DNA of 42,143 nt from Bacteroidales bacterium (lineage in GTDB: Bacteria > Bacteroidota > Bacteroidia > Bacteroidales > WCHB1-69). This document shows, one piece after another, positions 7,309 to 14,382 of the stretch (within the stretch, counting starts at the first letter, position 1; each line of letters begins with the position of its first letter). The translations under genes and the position numbers were made by a program. Under the pieces are notes generated by a model, which worked only from the letters and a program-made list of their open reading frames with translations, had not been told where the DNA came from and ran no database searches. The DNA lies in assembly GCA_016290715.1 (NCBI GenBank), contig JAEEUY010000194.1, positions 1 through 42,143 of the forward strand. Reading direction: 5' to 3'.

Positions 7309-7752
7309 CTAATTATCAATCTTTTTCAATCTCCACTTACAATAATCATCATCATTGTAAAATTCCAGCCAAAATTCATCTTTCGTCAGCCGCTTCACAA
7401 AATAACTTTGATTAACAGTAGGATACGATTCAAAAGTAATGCGTAGCAGTTGCTTATTATGGTTAAAAACGTAATTGGCCTTTTGTGTCTGAAGCAGGCT
7501 GTCGTATTGGTTTTTCCATAAAAAAGTAACCATGCTTCCTTTTTCAAATTCGATGGTGGTGTGTGCGTAAACAGAATCAAACAATGCGGTTGAAATGGGT
7601 TGTGAATTGGTAATCACCTCGTTAAATTGCCACGTGCCGATAATATTCTTGCGCGACTGGTAGCGCAAACCACCATCATCAAACTCCTCACAGGCAGCGA
7701 AAAGCAGCAATAATAACATCCACTGAAAACATTTTTGAAACAATCGCATCAT
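7309..7752 (-). CDS. Lipocalin-like lipoprotein, first gene of the minus-strand run
   Basis: This is a 147-residue lipoprotein with lipobox cysteine C21 (LLFAAC). The mature part carries NIIGTWQFNEV near its start and YFVKRLTKDEFWLEFYND near its end, the same layout as the next gene. The frame is open to an ATG at 7779, but that ATG abuts the upstream edge of the -7 promoter element at 7769-7776 and so cannot be in the transcript. The start is therefore one of the adjacent ATGs at 7752 or 7749. The binding partner is unknown. Confidence 0.75.
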   Translation of the reverse strand: MMRLFQKCFQWMLLLLLFAACEEFDDGGLRYQSRKNIIGTWQFNEVITNSQPISTALFDSVYAHTTIEFEKGSMVTFLWKNQYDSLLQTQKANYVFNHNKQLLRITFESYPTVNQSYFVKRLTKDEFWLEFYNDDDYCKWRLKKIDN

Positions 7753-7768
7753 ACTTCGTTTTGAACTG

Positions 7769-7776
7769 CAAAGGTA
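7769..7776 (-). promoter_or_regulatory. Bacteroidota -7 element for the seven-gene minus-strand run
   Basis: On the minus strand TACCTTTG matches TAnnTTTG. It lies 16 bases upstream of the chosen start at 7752. Every downstream gene to 3153 follows with short gaps or overlaps, so this is probably the main promoter of the whole run. It also decides the start of the first lipoprotein gene. Confidence 0.65.
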
Positions 7777-7824
7777 CATTTTTATTTCTGATGTACGATT
7801 ATTTTTTTATAAGTTATCTTTCTC

Positions 7825-7840
7825 TTTTGTCTTGACAAAA
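7825..7840. repeat. Inverted repeat TTTTGTC-TT-GACAAAA
   Basis: This is a perfect 7-bp inverted repeat with a 2-base centre. It uses the same TTGTC/GACAA half-sites seen nearer the hsp20 promoter at 7976-8016, but about 220 bases upstream of the predicted start of transcription. It could be a distal regulator site or coincidence in AT-rich sequence. Confidence 0.3.
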
Positions 7841-7971
7841 AAAAGAAAAGGCAAGGCCATAAGTTTTAGCGGACGGTAATGATATTCATAAGTGATGATT
7901 TTTCATTTACAAGATAAAATGGGGCATTCCGTAAAAAAAAAATATTTTGGTCACTATTGGAAGAAAATGAA

Positions 7972-8020
7972 CATTTTGTCAGAAAAAGCGACAGATTGTC
8001 GCATATAAATGGACAAAATG
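7972..8020. promoter_or_regulatory. Repeated TTGTC / GACA half-sites upstream of hsp20 (probable activator sites)
   Basis: Two inverted repeats share almost the same centre. The outer arms are CATTTTGTC (7972-7980) and GACAAAATG (8012-8020); the inner arms are GCGACA (7988-7993) and TGTCGC (7997-8002). Read another way, TTGTC occurs at 7976 and 7997 (21 bases apart, two helical turns), and GACA occurs at 7990 and 8012. The block lies roughly 40-90 bases upstream of the predicted sigma-54 start site, where an enhancer-binding activator could act. The pattern is seen directly; the role is inference. Confidence 0.5.
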
Positions 8021-8034
8021 ACAAAAAAAACGGA

Positions 8035-8050
8035 TGGCACACCCTTTGCA
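8035..8050 (+). promoter_or_regulatory. Sigma-54 (RpoN) promoter of hsp20
   Basis: TGGCAC-N5-TTGCA matches the sigma-54 consensus, with the invariant GG at 8036-8037 and GC at 8048-8049 separated by exactly ten bases. Transcription should begin near 8060, leaving a leader of about 75 bases before the hsp20 ATG at 8135. No TAnnTTTG element is visible in this gap on the plus strand. Sigma-54 promoters require an ATP-driven activator, which fits the repeated half-sites just upstream. Confidence 0.75.
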
Positions 8051-8134
8051 ACTAAAAGAACGGTTGCGAAAGCGAAAGCGGGAACAACCAAGAAAAAAAA
8101 TAAAAGTTTAACCATTAAAAAACGGAGGTGTATT

Positions 8135-8560
8135 ATGTTACCAGTAATGTTTAAAAACAGTTGGTTTCCAACAGTATTTGAAGATTTTATGAACAACGAC
8201 TTTATGCCTCGTGCCAACACAACAGCACCGGCGGTCAATGTGAAAGTAGATGAAAAGGCGTACACGATGGAAGTGGCTGCGCCTGGTATCAAGAAAGAGT
8301 TCTGCCGTATAAGCATCAACGATGAGGGCAATTTAAGCATTGCCATCGAAAACAAAGTGGAACACAAAGAGAGTGATAAAAAACAGCACTATCTGCGCCG
8401 TGAATTCTCTTATACCAACTACGAACAGGCATACACTTTGCCCGAAGATGTAGATAGAGAAAACATCACTGCCAAAGTTGAACATGGGATTCTTACAGTT
8501 ACTCTTCCTAGGGTACAGAAGAAAGAGCAAAAATGCTCACGCAACATCAACATTGGATAA
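8135..8560 (+). CDS. Small heat-shock protein, Hsp20 family
   Basis: This is a 141-residue cytoplasmic holdase that binds unfolding proteins without ATP. It starts MLPVMFKNSWFPTVFEDF, the usual Bacteroidota Hsp20 opening. The alpha-crystallin domain spans about 30-130, with VNVKVDEKAYTMEVAAPGI, the REFSY strand and the terminal HGILTVTLP (G-x-L motif). The ATG at 8135 is chosen because a strong ribosome site GGAGGTG lies 4-10 bases upstream and because the sigma-54 promoter ends near 8050. The frame extends upstream to 8009, but that part precedes the promoter and is low-complexity. A strong terminator follows. Confidence 0.93.
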   Translation: MLPVMFKNSWFPTVFEDFMNNDFMPRANTTAPAVNVKVDEKAYTMEVAAPGIKKEFCRISINDEGNLSIAIENKVEHKESDKKQHYLRREFSYTNYEQAYTLPEDVDRENITAKVEHGILTVTLPRVQKKEQKCSRNINIG

Positions 8561-8583
8561 TCCATCCATTGGAAAAGACACAA

Positions 8584-8618
8584 AAGAGCCGCAACTTCAT
8601 TATGCGGCTCTTTTTTTT
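8584..8618. terminator. Rho-independent terminator after hsp20
   Basis: AAGAGCCGCA (8584-8593) pairs perfectly with TGCGGCTCTT (8603-8612) around a 9-base loop, followed by a run of T. A run of A on the left flank (8582-8585) is shorter, so action on the minus strand is possible but weaker. Confidence 0.9.
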
Positions 8619-8676
8619 ATCAATCCCGGAGCAAACAGTCTTTAATTAATTATCTGGTCTGCGACTAAAAAACTAA

Positions 8677-9477
8677 TTATAATTGCTGTATAGGGAACTT
8701 AAAATAAGTATCCGGATACGGCTCGTTGCGCAAAGTAAAATGCCACCACTCATTTTCGTAAGGCTTAAAACCATGCTTTAACATAGCACGGCGCAGAATC
8801 ATACGGTTCTGGAATTGGGCTTTGGTAATGGTGTCGTTAGAACGGTAAACTTGGGTTTGAGGATTGCCGCCACAATCGGGGTGGCTTTCATTTCCGAACC
8901 AGTCGAAAGTAGCGCCCATATCCACTTCTTTTTCGGTTCTCATATCAAACAGTGTCAAATCCACAGTAGAGCCGCGAGAGTGCCCACTTTGTTTTGCTAT
9001 GTAACCCAACTCAAAGAGTCGGGATTTATCCACTTGCGGGTAAAAATAGGTTTTCATGGTGGTGTCTTGCAGGTCTTTGCCCCATCTCACGAAATGATCA
9101 ACAGCCATTTGCGGACGGTAGGCATCGTAAATTTTCAGGCGGTAGCCCTGTGCCAAAAGTTCATCGCTAACGGCACGCAAACTATCGGCTGCTTCACGGG
9201 TGAGCAGTGCGGTTGGCTGCCAATAGCCGTCAACTCTGACACCAATAAAGTTGTAGGTGCTATAGTAACGAATTTCGAGAATAGCATCAGGCACCACATC
9301 AGTAAGTGTTACAAAACCACTCATACCAGTAGTGTCGTAATCGGCTGCGTTGACAATAGAAGTACTATCGGAAGGGGCAACAGCAACGGCGCTTTCGTTT
9401 TTCGCTTTCCCTTTGCAAGCCGCTGCCAACAGCAAGATAAAACATGCTAAAAAACTAATAATAACTAATCTTTTCAT
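8677..9477 (-). CDS. D-alanyl-D-alanine dipeptidase lipoprotein (VanX/DdpX-like, peptidase M15D)
   Basis: This is a zinc dipeptidase that splits D-Ala-D-Ala, the terminal dipeptide of peptidoglycan precursors. The 266-residue protein has a lipobox (LLAAAC, C21), so it should be membrane-anchored and periplasmic. All catalytic signatures are present: YDAYRP with Arg121, SGHSRGSTVD at 164-173 (zinc ligands His166 and Asp173), and ENEWWH at 241-246 (catalytic Glu243 and zinc ligand His246). No vanH, vanA or sensor genes adjoin it. An envelope location argues for salvage or remodelling of wall dipeptide, not vancomycin resistance, where VanX is cytoplasmic. It is transcribed alone. Confidence 0.88.
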   Translation of the reverse strand: MKRLVIISFLACFILLLAAACKGKAKNESAVAVAPSDSTSIVNAADYDTTGMSGFVTLTDVVPDAILEIRYYSTYNFIGVRVDGYWQPTALLTREAADSLRAVSDELLAQGYRLKIYDAYRPQMAVDHFVRWGKDLQDTTMKTYFYPQVDKSRLFELGYIAKQSGHSRGSTVDLTLFDMRTEKEVDMGATFDWFGNESHPDCGGNPQTQVYRSNDTITKAQFQNRMILRRAMLKHGFKPYENEWWHFTLRNEPYPDTYFKFPIQQL

Positions 9478-9538
9478 AGGATTTTTATTTTGTCAATAAA
9501 TTATCTCTTCCATCATTAAACCGGATGAATCAATGGTG

Positions 9539-9546
9539 CAAAAATA
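9539..9546 (-). promoter_or_regulatory. Bacteroidota -7 element for the dipeptidase gene
   Basis: On the minus strand TATTTTTG matches TAnnTTTG and lies about 60 bases upstream of the dipeptidase start. It is divergent from the element at 9699-9706. Confidence 0.5.
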
Positions 9547-9698
9547 CAAAATTCCCGACATTCTGTGGCTGAAACTGGGAATATACAGACCTCCCTAACA
9601 ATGGCATACTTTCTACATTTAATTATTAATTATCCATTGCTAATAATCAATTCTTCATTGTTCACAGAACACGTTACCCTCTGATAAGAAAAAAGTAG

Positions 9699-9706
9699 TA
9701 TTTTTG
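9699..9706 (+). promoter_or_regulatory. Bacteroidota -7 element for the six-gene plus-strand run
   Basis: TATTTTTG matches TAnnTTTG and lies 28 bases upstream of the start at 9735. Six genes follow with gaps of no more than about 30 bases, so this is their likely shared promoter. Confidence 0.6.
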
Positions 9707-9734
9707 CAGAAATTTTACAATCAGATATTATCGG

Positions 9735-10805
9735 ATGGATAAAAAAAACAGAATATGGGATATCACCAAAAAGGTAGTGAAATTTCTACTATTCTTTGGA
9801 ATAGGTATTCTGTTCATTTATCTATCAATGAAAGATTTAACAGCAGCCGACAAGCAACAAATCCGAGATAGCATCAAAGAAGTGAAGACAGGGGGGGCTT
9901 GGATATTCTTAGCATTATCGTTTGCCATTGGTGTAGTTGCCGATTTTCTGCGGTCGGAGCGTAATCGGTTATTGTTGCAACCCATGGGATACAACATACG
10001 ACACAGCATGGCTTTCTATTCCGTGATGGTATGCTATTTGGCCAATTTAGCCTTCCCTCGGTTAGGGGAAGTGCTACGCTGTTCGTTTTTGCAACGCTAT
10101 GAAAAAGTGCCTTTTCAAAAATCGCTGGGAACGGTTGTAACAGAGCGCGCTGTGGATTTCATCTTTTTATTGGCCGTATTAGGAAGTGCCATTCTATTGA
10201 ATACGAATGTATTATCCCAACTCAAAATAGATAACCAAGGAACCTCTTTAGGTGCTTTTTTAAGTCAGATGGGTTACAATCTCCTACATGGCTACAAGAT
10301 GTACATTATATTGGGAATTTTGGTTATTTGCTGTATCGTCGTACATGTTACCCGAAGATGGTGGAATCGAATCGTTTTTTTTCAGAAAGTAAAACATTTT
10401 TTTATCGGTTTGGGACAAGGATTGTTATCCATCAAAGATTTGCACCACCCATGGTTGTTCATTTTCTACTCTTTTGCCATCTGGATTGCCTATTTTCTAC
10501 AAACATACGTTTGCTTTTACGCTTTTGACTTTTTAGTAGGGTTTGATGCTTTAATGGTATTTCTGGTATTTGCTTTTGCCAATTTAGGCTTTATTATTGG
10601 TCCTGGCGGTTTGGGAGTATATCCACTTATTGTGGCCGGGATGTTAGTGCTTTACGGTTACGATTACAATGCGGGGTTGGCTGCAGGTTGGGTCGGATGG
10701 AGCGTGCAAACGTTGATGGTACTCTCCTTAGGGGCATTCTCGCTCATAGCGGTATCATTTATGAAACGCACCAGCGAAATAGAAGAAACAAATAACAACA
10801 TATAA
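9735..10805 (+). CDS. Flippase-like integral membrane protein (YbhN / LPG-synthase-TM / AglD2 family)
   Basis: This is a 356-residue protein with about eight hydrophobic helices and the PRLGEVLRC motif near residue 109, a hallmark of the UPF0104/YbhN family related to the membrane half of lysylphosphatidylglycerol synthase. A second family segment, VTERAVDF, follows. It lacks the aminoacyl-transferase domain, so it should not modify lipids by itself. Family members are thought to move or handle lipid-linked intermediates, but the substrate here is unknown. A heptose nucleotidyltransferase follows after 2 bases, which hints at an envelope role. A seven-G tract lies at 9891-9897. Confidence 0.82.
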   Translation: MDKKNRIWDITKKVVKFLLFFGIGILFIYLSMKDLTAADKQQIRDSIKEVKTGGAWIFLALSFAIGVVADFLRSERNRLLLQPMGYNIRHSMAFYSVMVCYLANLAFPRLGEVLRCSFLQRYEKVPFQKSLGTVVTERAVDFIFLLAVLGSAILLNTNVLSQLKIDNQGTSLGAFLSQMGYNLLHGYKMYIILGILVICCIVVHVTRRWWNRIVFFQKVKHFFIGLGQGLLSIKDLHHPWLFIFYSFAIWIAYFLQTYVCFYAFDFLVGFDALMVFLVFAFANLGFIIGPGGLGVYPLIVAGMLVLYGYDYNAGLAAGWVGWSVQTLMVLSLGAFSLIAVSFMKRTSEIEETNNNI

Positions 10806-10807
10806 TT

Positions 10808-11287
10808 ATGTCCACCATAGAAAATATAACGAAGAAGATTATCCGTCCGTCGCAGTGGGAGACTATTCGCACAAGAGAGCACTACCAAAAGGTGGTGTTC
10901 ACCAATGGCTGCTTCGACTTGCTGCACCGTGGACATATCACCTATTTGGCACAAGCACGCGATCTTGGCGATTGTCTCGTGGTAGGTCTCAACACCGATG
11001 CTTCTGTTAAAAGATTGAAAGGAGTCTCCCGTCCCATTAACCGCGAAAACGACCGCGCCCTCCTTCTCGCTGCCCTCACCTCTGTCAACTACGTAGTGCT
11101 CTTTGATGAAGACACCCCCCTGCAACTCATCCGACAAATTTCACCTGATGTTTTGGTAAAAGGCGGCGACTACGCCATCAAAGATATTGTTGGAGCATCC
11201 ATAGTTATTGAAAAAGGAGGCAGTGTACAAACACTTCCATTCGTAAATGGCTATTCTTCCACTAATCTCATTCATCAAATAAAATGA
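10808..11287 (+). CDS. rfaE2: D-glycero-beta-D-manno-heptose 1-phosphate adenylyltransferase (RfaE2 domain protein)
   Basis: This enzyme makes ADP-D-glycero-beta-D-manno-heptose from heptose 1-phosphate and ATP, one step before the epimerase that supplies LPS core heptose. The 159-residue protein is the stand-alone equivalent of the C-terminal half of E. coli HldE. It has the nucleotidyltransferase signature TNGCFDLLHRGH, with the HxGH at residues 40-43, RPIN in the middle, and YSSTNLI near the end (the family ST-x-LI motif). It starts 2 bases after the flippase-like gene and overlaps the next start by 4 bases, so tight coupling is likely. Confidence 0.92.
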   Translation: MSTIENITKKIIRPSQWETIRTREHYQKVVFTNGCFDLLHRGHITYLAQARDLGDCLVVGLNTDASVKRLKGVSRPINRENDRALLLAALTSVNYVVLFDEDTPLQLIRQISPDVLVKGGDYAIKDIVGASIVIEKGGSVQTLPFVNGYSSTNLIHQIK

Positions 11288-12090
11288 AAAAAACAATACA
11301 ATTTATCGCTTTATACTTTGTCATCTTTTGTGCCGGTGCACAAGACAATCGTTATTCTTTCATCAAGGAAGATTATGAAATTCCTGCCAACGGGATCTAT
11401 CATACATGGGATTCTTCCAAGACATACACCCAAGAACTCACGATTCCCTTCGATGAAAACGGGCATTTGAAAGTTATCCTTGTGGAAGACAATTCTCCTT
11501 TCCAGACTCCTTGCGATTATCAAAATGTGGTCAGTTCTTTTAGCAAAAACAACACGGGGGTTGATTTAAAAGTTTCTGCCAACAGTGAGGCCCGTTGTTG
11601 TTTTGATGGCGTAGTGCGTGCCGCCGGCGAGTTCCCTTCCATAGGAAAATTAATTATCGTCCGTCATTACAACGGTTTGGAAACCGTCTATTCCCATTTG
11701 GAATCCATAGCTGTAAAACCGAACCAAAAAGTTACCGCTGGACAAAGGCTGGGAACCATTGGAAAAATGGGGGGCTCCACACAACTTCATTTTGAAGTTC
11801 GCTTTATGAACGCCGCCATCAATCCTGCCCATCTTATTGATTTTGCTACAAAAGAGTTGCGCAGCAATGTATTGGTTATCCGTAGCGAAGAGATTTCCTC
11901 TTCGTTAGAAATCACTTCCACCACATTGCCCACCAACGGCAATACACGCTTCTACGTAGTGCAACCCGGTGATACCCTTTCCAAAATTGCCCAAGACCAC
12001 CATGTATCAGTAGAGAAATTATATCGTTGGAACAATCTTACAGAACATAGTATCCTCCAGTTGGGACAAAAGATCAGAGTAAGTGAATAA
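11284..12090 (+). CDS. M23 peptidase-like protein with LysM domain, apparently inactive
   Basis: This is a 268-residue exported protein. It has a signal peptide (about 1-19), an M23/LytM-like domain (about 80-190) and a C-terminal LysM peptidoglycan-binding domain (223-266, FYVVQPGDTLSKIA). In active M23 enzymes zinc is held by His and Asp of HxxxD and by the second His of HxH, and the first His of HxH is catalytic. Here the first site reads NTGVD (Asn90 in place of His), and the second reads QLH (Gln167 in place of the catalytic His). Asp94, His138 and His169 remain. The protein is probably a non-catalytic wall-binding or hydrolase-activating factor, like EnvC or NlpD. It overlaps rfaE2 by 4 bases. 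Confidence 0.85.
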   Translation: MKKTIQFIALYFVIFCAGAQDNRYSFIKEDYEIPANGIYHTWDSSKTYTQELTIPFDENGHLKVILVEDNSPFQTPCDYQNVVSSFSKNNTGVDLKVSANSEARCCFDGVVRAAGEFPSIGKLIIVRHYNGLETVYSHLESIAVKPNQKVTAGQRLGTIGKMGGSTQLHFEVRFMNAAINPAHLIDFATKELRSNVLVIRSEEISSSLEITSTTLPTNGNTRFYVVQPGDTLSKIAQDHHVSVEKLYRWNNLTEHSILQLGQKIRVSE

Positions 12091-12118
12091 TCTGTTCAAT
12101 TAATTCAATGTAGTGTGT

Positions 12119-13186
12119 ATGACTAATATAAAAGATACTGAAGCGTTCCCAGAGGTGAATGAAGAACGAGACGAATTATACGAACATTTTCGTTTTACGG
12201 TAGATCCGGGAACAGAATTGGTTCGGATGGACAAATACTTGATGAACCTCTTGGCCAACACCTCGCGAAATAAAATACAACAGGCAGCAAAAGCAAGTTG
12301 CATTTTGGTGAACGGGAAAGCTGAAAAATCCAACTATCGTGTTCATCCCCATGATGTTATCACTATTTTACTCCCCCATCCCCCACGGGAAATTGAAATT
12401 ATTGCAGAAGATATTCCCCTCCAAATCCCCTACGAAGATGATGATTTGATTATCATCAACAAACCTGCCGGGCTGGTCGTACACCCTGCGTACGGCAACT
12501 ATACAGGGACACTGGTCAATGCTCTTACCTACCATTTCCAAAACCAAAAAGACTCGGAAGGAAAGGCCATCCGGCCGCTTTTGGTACACCGCATCGACAA
12601 AAACACATCCGGCATCATGATTGTGGCAAAATCTGAAATTGCCCAAATGAAGTTGGCAGCTAACTTTTTTGAGCATAGCATAAATCGCAAATATCGCGCT
12701 TTGGTGTGGGGCGACTTTCCTGAAGATGAAGGGACTATTGTTGGTAATGTGGGGCGGAATCCTAAGGATCGTTTAGTGATGACTGTTTTCCCCGATGGCG
12801 AAGCAGGAAAGCATGCAGTAACACACTATAAGGTGATTGAGCGCTTTGGTTACGTAACGTTGGTGGAATGTCAATTGGAAACAGGACGCACGCATCAGAT
12901 TCGTGTACACATGAAGTACGCAGGACATCCGCTGTTCAATGATGAAACATATGGTGGCGACCAGATTATCAAAGGAACGACTTTCACCAAATACAAACAA
13001 TTCATCAAAAACTGTTTTTCACTAATGCCGCGGCAGGCGTTGCATGCAAAATCCCTTGGCTTTCATCACCCCACCACAGGGGAATATATGCTTTTCGATT
13101 CCGAAATGCCCGATGATTTTGCTGCTGTGCTTGACAAATGGCGCAATTATGCCAAGCATAAAGAATATATTGAAGACGACGAATAA
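12119..13186 (+). CDS. RluA-family pseudouridine synthase (RluD-like)
   Basis: This enzyme isomerises uridine to pseudouridine in large-subunit rRNA. The 355-residue protein has an N-terminal S4 RNA-binding domain (about 25-90, with ILVNGKAEKSNYRV) and a RluA catalytic domain holding the active-site motif HRIDKNTSG (Asp160) and GRTHQIRVHMKYAGHPLFND. S4 plus RluA is the RluD or RluC layout; the rRNA position modified cannot be assigned here. The ATG at 12119 is preferred to an in-frame GTG two codons earlier. It starts 28 bases after the M23-like gene and ends 6 bases before the methyltransferase gene. Confidence 0.9.
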   Translation: MTNIKDTEAFPEVNEERDELYEHFRFTVDPGTELVRMDKYLMNLLANTSRNKIQQAAKASCILVNGKAEKSNYRVHPHDVITILLPHPPREIEIIAEDIPLQIPYEDDDLIIINKPAGLVVHPAYGNYTGTLVNALTYHFQNQKDSEGKAIRPLLVHRIDKNTSGIMIVAKSEIAQMKLAANFFEHSINRKYRALVWGDFPEDEGTIVGNVGRNPKDRLVMTVFPDGEAGKHAVTHYKVIERFGYVTLVECQLETGRTHQIRVHMKYAGHPLFNDETYGGDQIIKGTTFTKYKQFIKNCFSLMPRQALHAKSLGFHHPTTGEYMLFDSEMPDDFAAVLDKWRNYAKHKEYIEDDE

Positions 13187-13192
13187 AGAACC

Positions 13193-14380
13193 ATGAAAAA
13201 AATCATTCTTCAAAAAGGAAAAGAGAAATCGCTTTTGCGATACCACCCGTGGGTATTTTCGGGAGCCATTTCAAAACAAGATGAGAACATTCATGATGGC
13301 GACATCGTGGAGGTGTATGATTTTGCCCATCAATATTTGGCAACAGGACACTATCACAATAGTTCCACCTGTGTTAAGATTTTCAGCTTTGAGCAGATTG
13401 TCCCTGATGAGCATTTTTGGCAATCAAAAATTGATGCAGCGGCACATTTTCGCGAGAAGATTGGATTACTCAACAGTGTTGACACTACCCTATTCCGGTT
13501 GGTGAATGGCGAAGGCGACGGCATGCCTGGCCTCATCATCGACTGGTTTGACGGGAATATCGTGTTGCAATTTCACTCATACGGAATGTATTTGCTGCGA
13601 GAGACCCTTGTGGATATTTTACACCAACACTTCGGAAACCGCCTCCACTCTATCTATGATAAAAGTGTGGCCACTTTGCCTGAGATAAAAGGATTCCAAC
13701 CCCAAAATGAATTAGTGTACGGGGCATTCAATGAAGTGAAGGTTAAAGAGAATGGGATTCCTTTTTACATTGACATCATCAAAGGACAGAAAACGGGATT
13801 CTTTATCGACCAGCGCGACAACCGGCAATTGGTGCAATCTTTCTCCTCCCAACGCAAGGTGCTCAATTTATTTTGCTACACAGGCGGATTTTCTTCCTAC
13901 GCCTTAGCTGGAGGTGCTATGCATGTTGATTCGGTAGATATTTCCCAGAAAGCCATCGACTACACCGAAAAGAACATTGCCGAGATGGGCGAAAACATAG
14001 CTGTCCGGCACCATTCATACACCGAAAATGTATTTGATTTTTTAGAAAATATTCCTGATAATGAATATGATGTAATTGTTTTGGACCCGCCGGCGTTTGC
14101 CAAACACCACAAAGTAAAAGATCAAGGGATTAAAGGCTACCGGAACCTGAATAGGAAAGCGTTGCAAAAAGTAAAAAAAGGGGGGTTCTTGTTTACTTTT
14201 TCTTGTTCACAAGCCATCTCCAAAGAGGATTTCCAAACCATTGTTTTTTCAGCTGCCGCTATGGAAAGGAAAACCATCCGGGTGGTAAAACACTTAGAGG
14301 CTGCGATAGACCACCCTGTAGATATTTTCCACCCCGAAGGAAGTTACCTTAAGGGGTTGTTGCTTTACGTAGAACACTGA
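13193..14380 (+). CDS. rlmI: 23S rRNA cytosine methyltransferase, RlmI-like
   Basis: This SAM-dependent enzyme, by family, makes 5-methylcytosine at position 1962 of 23S rRNA. The 395-residue protein has an N-terminal PUA domain (about 1-75, beginning KKIILQKGKEKSLLRYHPWV) and a Rossmann methyltransferase domain with motif I LNLFCYTGGFS, motif IV VLDPPAF, and the later catalytic-cysteine motif FSCSQ. The length equals that of E. coli RlmI. It sits between a pseudouridine synthase and aroB with short gaps, forming a ribosome-modification pair inside the operon. The exact target base is inferred from the family. Confidence 0.88.
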   Translation: MKKIILQKGKEKSLLRYHPWVFSGAISKQDENIHDGDIVEVYDFAHQYLATGHYHNSSTCVKIFSFEQIVPDEHFWQSKIDAAAHFREKIGLLNSVDTTLFRLVNGEGDGMPGLIIDWFDGNIVLQFHSYGMYLLRETLVDILHQHFGNRLHSIYDKSVATLPEIKGFQPQNELVYGAFNEVKVKENGIPFYIDIIKGQKTGFFIDQRDNRQLVQSFSSQRKVLNLFCYTGGFSSYALAGGAMHVDSVDISQKAIDYTEKNIAEMGENIAVRHHSYTENVFDFLENIPDNEYDVIVLDPPAFAKHHKVKDQGIKGYRNLNRKALQKVKKGGFLFTFSCSQAISKEDFQTIVFSAAAMERKTIRVVKHLEAAIDHPVDIFHPEGSYLKGLLLYVEH

Positions 14381-14382
14381 TA

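Noticed and set aside
7753..7779. Upstream ATG at 7779 for the first lipoprotein gene
   Set aside because: This start codon directly abuts the upstream edge of the -7 promoter element, so it cannot be in the transcript.
8009..8134. N-terminal 42-codon extension of the hsp20 frame
   Set aside because: It lies across and upstream of the sigma-54 promoter, is Lys/Thr-rich and low-complexity, and the true start at 8135 has a strong ribosome site and the family N-terminus.
8677..9477. Vancomycin-resistance vanX
   Set aside because: No vanH, vanA or vanRS neighbours and a lipobox that places the enzyme outside the cytoplasm.
12113..12118. GTG start two codons before the RluA-type gene
   Set aside because: An ATG follows two codons later and nothing favours the GTG.
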